DNA from: Megalopta genalis
Lineage: Eukaryota > Arthropoda > Insecta > Hymenoptera > Halictidae
DNA length: 64,000 bases
Assembly (NCBI RefSeq): GCF_051020955.1
Contig: NC_135016.1
Coordinates: 30,763,131-30,827,130, forward strand
Reading direction: 5' to 3'
In this document: positions 58,439 to 64,000 of the stretch, one piece after another
Layout of the letters: each line of letters starts with the position of its first letter
Numbering within the stretch: the first letter of the stretch is position 1
Made by a program: the position numbers and the translations under genes
Notes under the pieces: generated by a model
What the model was told of the DNA's origin: nothing
What the model saw: the letters and a program-made list of their open reading frames with translations, nothing else
Databases searched by the model: none

Positions 58439-58516
58439 TGGAAATCCTTGCTTATAAATCCGTCAGCTACACCTAAAATATCGGAACACGAATAAGAAAC
58501 AGAGCTATCGAATGCT

Positions 58517-60016
58517 TCACAGTTTCGAAACGGTTACCCAAATGCCGGTAACGGGCTCGGGCAAGAAATAATATTTGGACCACTTCAACGGTAGCGCGGT
58601 CTTCGGCGACAATTTAATCTCATAATTGTTCAAGAAAGCAGCCAAGCAGGATTTCATCATCAACGTTGCCATCTTCATTCCGACGCACATGCGTGGGCCT
58701 TCGCCAAACGGAAGGAAGCTCATCTTCTGTATGTCTTGCTTCCTCTCCTCGCTGAACCGGTCCGGATCAAACACTTCCGGATTGCTCCAATATTCGGCAT
58801 CATGGTGGATCGGGGCAACCGGTACGTACACGTCCATGCCAGGTTCCAGGCGGACGCGCAGTCCGTCCGAACCGACCAGTTCGCACTCGTTGGTGCATAC
58901 CTTCTTCAAGAATATCACGGCCGAATGCCGTCGTTGCGATTCGTTGATCACTCGGTCCATGTACTTCAAATCCTTCAGCGCTTCGAACGTTAGGACGCCG
59001 TCGTGTTCGGCGATCGTCGTCCGAATCTCGTTCCGCAGCTTCTCCTGAATCTCGGGATACTTGGCCAAATGGTAGCAGACGAAGGTCAGCGTCAACCTGG
59101 TAGTCTCGAAACCATCGATGAAAAGGGAGAGCGCGTGAGCGACGATCCTCTCCTCGTTCATCTCGCCCTCGGATTTCTCCATGTCGATCATCAGCTGGAA
59201 GAAGTCCTGCTTGGACGTCGAATCGTTGCGCCTGAACTCCAAGTTCTCCCGCACGATACGTCTGAAGAACGCGTCCACTTTCTGCTCCACGAACTTGATC
59301 CTGAAAAATCGGGCCACGCACGGTTTGTAGATGAACAGGTTGTTCACGAACGCTTTGAAGAAGCTCGGGTCGAAGATCCCCAGTCCGATAGAGTGGAACG
59401 CGTTCGGCGGCGGGTTGTCCTCGTAGCTGTACCCTTCGATGCCCAAGCCGGCGTTCGCCACGGACTCGGCTGTGAACCGTCCGAAGAAGTGTTTCAGCTC
59501 GACCTCGTACTTGTCCCGCGACTTCAGCTGCTTCTCCAAGAACGCTTGTTGCTTCTTGCACACCTCGGCCACGGCGGCGTACAGGTATTTCAGGCGGGCG
59601 TTGGAGAACGCGTTGGTGAATCGTTTCCTTCCGTGCTGCCACGCTTCGCCGACGGAGAAGAACGGATTCATGGCTAACAGAGGATCTTCCTTCGGCGACA
59701 CTTGGAAACCATTCCTGTGGAAGTTCGCGAAGCTGCTTTGCAAGACTGTTTTTATCAGCTGCGGCTCGCGCACCACCAACGCGGGCGTGAATCCGTTGTA
59801 CAGGCCGAACATGCTGTGTTTATTGCACGCGTTGTACAGATCCTCGAAGTGGTCTATCATGCTTTTCGCGACCATGTACACCGGCCCCATGTGGTCCAGA
59901 AATGGCCAGCATCTTTCCGGAATCGGGATCCTGCGTCGCTGCCAGAAGGTGAACGCCTTGACCACGTAGATCGCGAGTAGAACGAGAGCCCCGAGGAGCA
60001 ATGTCAATGTCGCCAT
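58517..60016 (-). CDS. Cytochrome P450, CYP3 clan (CYP28/CYP336-like), intronless
   Basis: This is an intact 499-residue microsomal P450 monooxygenase, of normal length for the family. An N-terminal membrane anchor (about residues 4-23) is followed by a basic, proline-containing hinge (RRRIPIP). The C-helix WxxxR is W126-R130. The I-helix oxygen-activation motif is DGFETT at 301-306, the ExxR motif is E359-R362, the PERF-like segment is DPDRF at 417-421, and the heme-binding loop is FGEGPRMCVG at 437-446 with ligand Cys444. All key residues are present, so it should be active. CYP3-clan enzymes typically oxidise xenobiotics with NADPH-P450 reductase at the ER; the substrate is unknown. The Asp at the start of the I-helix motif, where Ala or Gly is usual, recalls CYP28/CYP336-type enzymes; this family placement is from memory. 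The whole ORF is in one exon. Confidence 0.96.
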   Translation of the reverse strand: MATLTLLLGALVLLAIYVVKAFTFWQRRRIPIPERCWPFLDHMGPVYMVAKSMIDHFEDLYNACNKHSMFGLYNGFTPALVVREPQLIKTVLQSSFANFHRNGFQVSPKEDPLLAMNPFFSVGEAWQHGRKRFTNAFSNARLKYLYAAVAEVCKKQQAFLEKQLKSRDKYEVELKHFFGRFTAESVANAGLGIEGYSYEDNPPPNAFHSIGLGIFDPSFFKAFVNNLFIYKPCVARFFRIKFVEQKVDAFFRRIVRENLEFRRNDSTSKQDFFQLMIDMEKSEGEMNEERIVAHALSLFIDGFETTRLTLTFVCYHLAKYPEIQEKLRNEIRTTIAEHDGVLTFEALKDLKYMDRVINESQRRHSAVIFLKKVCTNECELVGSDGLRVRLEPGMDVYVPVAPIHHDAEYWSNPEVFDPDRFSEERKQDIQKMSFLPFGEGPRMCVGMKMATLMMKSCLAAFLNNYEIKLSPKTALPLKWSKYYFLPEPVTGIWVTVSKL

Positions 60017-60087
60017 TTCTTTGTACGCGCTGCGAGCGATATCGAACCAGTTAACCGCCGATTGCTGCGCTCCGAAGAACGAGACTC

Positions 60088-60118
60088 GACTGTTAGCGTT
60101 TATGCTTCGCGCGTATAA
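60088..60118 (-). promoter_or_regulatory. Putative TATA box and initiator of the P450 gene
   Basis: Reading the minus strand, TTATAC (60113-60118) lies about 27 bp before an arthropod-like initiator ACAGTC (60088-60093), with A at 60091 as the likely +1. This would give a 5' UTR of about 74 nt ending at the P450 ATG (60016). The geometry is good but the motifs are short, so the call is tentative. Confidence 0.4.
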
Positions 60119-63100
60119 TCAAGTGGCGACGTCATAGTTGTTATCAAATTAAGCGGGAGACACGGGCGTCGATGCTGAAAATTGAAACTCTCGCGCCATC
60201 GAGATTGATCGGACACACTCCGCGACACGGAACCGTGTTGCATTAATCTGTAAACGATGTCCTGCGAATTTCCTGTTTACCATATATTTGTTGCGCGCGG
60301 GATAAACGTAGTTGCCACCGCTGATCGACATGGGCGATTACGAAAATTTCTGCTTCGTATTTAGTATTTTCAATAGCGGAACCCAGCGATAGCTGTATTT
60401 GTAGATACGACTGTTCGCACGGCGCAAGATCAATTGCGTAATTAGCTTATGCATAATATACCTTTTGGGTTATCGAAGGGGCTTTAATTAAAAATGCGAA
60501 CGGTTTTGTAGCGGATATTTCAATTTGATGTACCATATTTTTAACATTTTCGATAACGTTACTAACGGGCTTCGTGCTTTGTTTCGTATTTGATTTGACA
60601 ACGTTAAATATAGACACTGTGATATCGCGGAAACAAAAACCATTTGCATAAATCAACGCAAATAATCGGTGAGCAAACGGCGCTTTAAAACGACTGTACG
60701 CCAATCTAACGTATCGAAGGATCGATTTGGAAACGGTAAAGATAGAATTTGTAGCGTCGAGATTAAAGTCTACGTATCCTCTTCAAGTTTGTTCAGTCCG
60801 AAGCTAATTCGTCGATACAGAAAGTCGAAATTGAACCAGCAGAGTTTCATAACTGCGAGAACGAAACGCTACGCCATTACATACCAAATTGATACGTCCT
60901 TCATATCTATTACATATGTCACGTTCAATAAAAACTGTGTCGTTTAATACAGATGTACTACCGTTCGATATAGCGACCACCGTGGACCGATGACCTTCGC
61001 GAAAACTTTGGTAAGTTTCTCTCGCAGCTTGAAATACGAAAAACTAGATGTTCGAAACTATGACAAACGAACAATTTTCGCGCTCGGCAATCGTATCGAG
61101 CCAGGCGCAGTGTAAACTTCGCTTTTATTTTTCTAGTTTCATGAAATTGCTCCGTTTTCTTTTTTCAAATCTCGCTTCTTTTTTCTAAGCGAAGGTTCAT
61201 GCAATTGAATATGATTTTTTCCCAACCAAATTTAATATTTATCTTGAAATATCGACACGTACCTTTATAATAAATACAGGTCTTGTCGCGCGGTTTCAAG
61301 CTTGCAAGCTTTGAGAAGCTTATCATTCTAGGAAAGAATCTTTATAATTTTAGCGACTTTATAACAAAAGATGTGAAACCTTTCATTTTGACCGGCTCGG
61401 TAGGTTCGGTACACTATAAGATTCGTTCAAGGGACACGAAAGAACAACAAAAATCTGTGCTATTTACTACCGTAGAGCTCTCGTACCGCAAAGATCTTCG
61501 GTCACAAAAACATGGAATCCACGAAGCGGTTTACCACGAGCTAGCAGAGCTAACGAGACAGTCGGAGAAAAGTGGGAAGTCGAGGAGCAAAAGAAGACAC
61601 GAGCGGTCGATCTTAGAAGCCAAATACTACATAGACCCCGGCCAGTAGTAAGTCAGTGGCAACAAGTTGCGAAAGTTGTTTAGCCCTCTTGGAACCGGTG
61701 CGGTGAACGTTCGTGAAAAACTATGATCGTGCAGGGGAGACGGGAGCGATTTTACAGCGTGCAGGTCGGTAGAAAAGTTTTCGCGTGCGGGCAACAAGTT
61801 GGAGAAGTTTCGTTATGACCGTGGCACGGGTTCGGCAATGTTCCACGGGGCGTTTCAAAAACCGGAGAACGACTAATCTTACGATATAGAGTCACGTGGT
61901 AGAAACTTTCCACTCGGATCTCACGAATTCGTCGGATAAGAGTAGCGAATTGGTTCGATGCTCCGACAAATCTATGATCTTCCGGTTCACGGACGTGTCT
62001 TTTAATGCCCGAGATTAGAAGCGAGAAGTGTTGGAGATCGGCTACATACGGTTGGGTTTTAGATAGCGCGGTTTTTTCCGCATAGTAATTGCCTAACATA
62101 GTTGTGTCACAAGCGTCCATTCGGGAGCTTTTTTCCCTCTCCTGTTATGCGATTGTTTACTTATGCGTTCCGTGCGAGTAATAAAGTGATTAATTTTTTG
62201 GAAACTGTGGAGCGTCGAGTTAACAAGAATGAACATCCCCGACATGTTTTGTTGCTTTTGAATGTTGCAAATTTTACCGAAGCAGCACTTCGAAAGCTAA
62301 CCTGGTATTAGAAAATGTTGACAGATCTTTTAGATATAGAGTGAATATCATTGCATCTAAGCTGAAGGGCGAATTTTTGGATAGTAACTTTAGTAAACTC
62401 TTGAGCTTACCGTAAATTAATTGAAGTATAGTAGCGTCAGGCTACACACCTACCTTTTCCTTTCGAGAAAGGACTACCGACCGCTATTAACAAACTTCAT
62501 TAAATTCGAGGCTACGATTAATTTTCTGGCTGATTTATAAAGATTGGATATGTTACAAATTAATCAAGAAACGAAATTTTCATTTCATTTGTGACCAGAT
62601 AATGCTCAACATGAAAGGTGATATGTTAACTGTGAATTCCAATTGTTCGGAAAGAAACATTTGCATAAACGTGAAAGCATTCATTTGAATAAATGTCCGC
62701 GGTTGATTTATAGTATCGTGAAACGGTATTTGCTTTGTACAGAGTTACACTCTGTTGTTATATATTACACAATTGTGTAAGCTGTTCATTCAATTTCATA
62801 ATGTTTTTTCTATTGTATCGTTCGTTTGCCCCGGCTATTCATTAAAGACATACGACTTCGTAATGCAATTGTATCGATGTACCAATTTATTATGGTATAT
62901 TCTTGTGCAGTTTCGTAATTAGTCTAGGTTATTGCAATACTTTGAAAATATTGGTTATGGAGGAATACCTTTTAAAATAATAAAATATAATTTTCCAACC
63001 ACCCCCCACACACACCCAAAATAATAAAATAATATTTGTCCAATTAAAGTTTTATAGAAGTTTCGAAAAAATCCGATAAAAATCGGATATTGTTATAATA

Positions 63101-64000
63101 TTGAATTAATTGCAAGTTTGTAATATTGAATTGGTAAAAGTAAATGGTACTTAAAGGTATTGTTATCAAGTCAACGCGTGCGTGAGTACTGTCACGTCGT
63201 ACGCTCCCCTGGTCCGTTTTACGGGACCCGGAAAACGCACGAAAGATCACCGAGACGGGATCATAAAAAATCCTGGAATTGTGTTCAGAGAGGTACGAAC
63301 TTAATAGTGAAACAGGTCGCTCACGATAATATCGTTCAGGGGATTAAATAGCGATTTGCGGATGATCATTTTATCAAACGCGCAGCTTAAGTGCCCATTC
63401 ACTGAACAGATCACCCTATTACCTAATCTAGCAATTGCCTTATATGGTATCGATTGTATCGGGCACATGTTTGATCGAATTACTACACTAAAATTACTAA
63501 GCTGTGCATTATCTTAGTTTCTGTACTAAATGTTGTTCCGTGCTCGAATAAGTTTCTGCCGTTCATTAACAGATGTAGAAACATTATTCAGTTACGCACG
63601 AATGATCGATCCACCTAAAAGCATGAAACTTTTCGACGCAACATTTGTAAAAGGGAATATGGAAGAAATAGATCGATAAATTATAACAAAAATAATACTT
63701 TGTATTCGATTATTCTTTTTTAAATCGATTATTTTTCGTACGAATTCCTGTACGAATGAATTCTTATTCGAGTAAAATGACATTCGGATGCAGGTTTATC
63801 TAGACAATTATCCGATTATCTGTCATCCGATTAAAATTTTTCCCAACTCTGTAACCTTATTGGCGTCAAATTGATCGAATTCTGCAATTTTTACTTTCTT
63901 TCGCATTTGCAGTTATTATATCCTTCAACATAATAAACATAAATACTTTGTATTATAGTGCAATTTTCAATCACGCGCACGTATTTTTTCACTTGTAACT
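60119..64000. other. Region upstream of the P450 gene, no gene supported
   Basis: AT-rich DNA. The longest frame (61283-61648, plus, 121 codons) begins at a non-ATG codon, shows no recognised domain and is not called. A CA-rich run occurs at about 63001-63017. Confidence 0.45.

Noticed and set aside
61283..61648. 121-codon plus-strand frame upstream of the P450
   Set aside because: It begins at a non-ATG codon and has no recognised motif. It may be chance.

Overview
The window looks like nuclear DNA from an insect, most probably a hymenopteran (inference). It has AT-rich introns of up to about 15 kb, short isolated exons, a cell-adhesion gene of the arthropod Dscam family, an insect CYP3-clan P450, and mariner and piggyBac transposon remnants. 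There are no operons and no bacterial or plasmid genes. No tRNA, rRNA or CRISPR array was seen.

Two host genes can be supported, both on the minus strand. The first is the 5' half of a Dscam2-like immunoglobulin-superfamily receptor. Six exons (41076-41426, 30117-30281, 14337-14483, 14115-14232, 8888-9049 and 7287-7570) encode Ig1 to Ig4. All five junctions have GT/AG borders and matching codon phase, so they make one continuous reading frame. The signal-peptide exon and everything after Ig4 were not found and probably lie outside the window. The second gene is an intact, apparently intronless 499-residue cytochrome P450 (58517-60016) with a plausible TATA and initiator at 60088-60118. Whether it sits inside the first Dscam2 intron or upstream of that gene cannot be decided here.

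Most of the remaining sequence is intron holding small, non-autonomous DNA transposons. Two mariner deletion derivatives (5633-6213, 20603-21193) share one internal deletion. Four TA-flanked foldback elements share internal sequence (8367-8731, 16573-18548, 34543-35026, 50960-51326); one of them is a near-palindrome of almost 2 kb. A Tc1/mariner-type element (39425-40224) has terminal repeats of about 100 bp. Nine elements end in TTAA target duplications or one-base variants of them; five of these carry piggyBac-like coding remnants. Several elements are nested inside others.

The most striking pattern is in the TTAA elements. In seven of the nine, one end carries a palindrome of 12 to 20 bp centred about 24 to 27 bp inside the terminus. 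In four of these, further palindromes follow with 44 to 45 bp spacing. The palindrome sequence differs in every family while its position and symmetry are kept, which suggests selection on structure or on a dimer-binding site. GC-rich islands at 3100-3700, 9550-10100, 11800-12700, 33000-34000 and 45200-46200 contain many chance open frames but no gene I could support.
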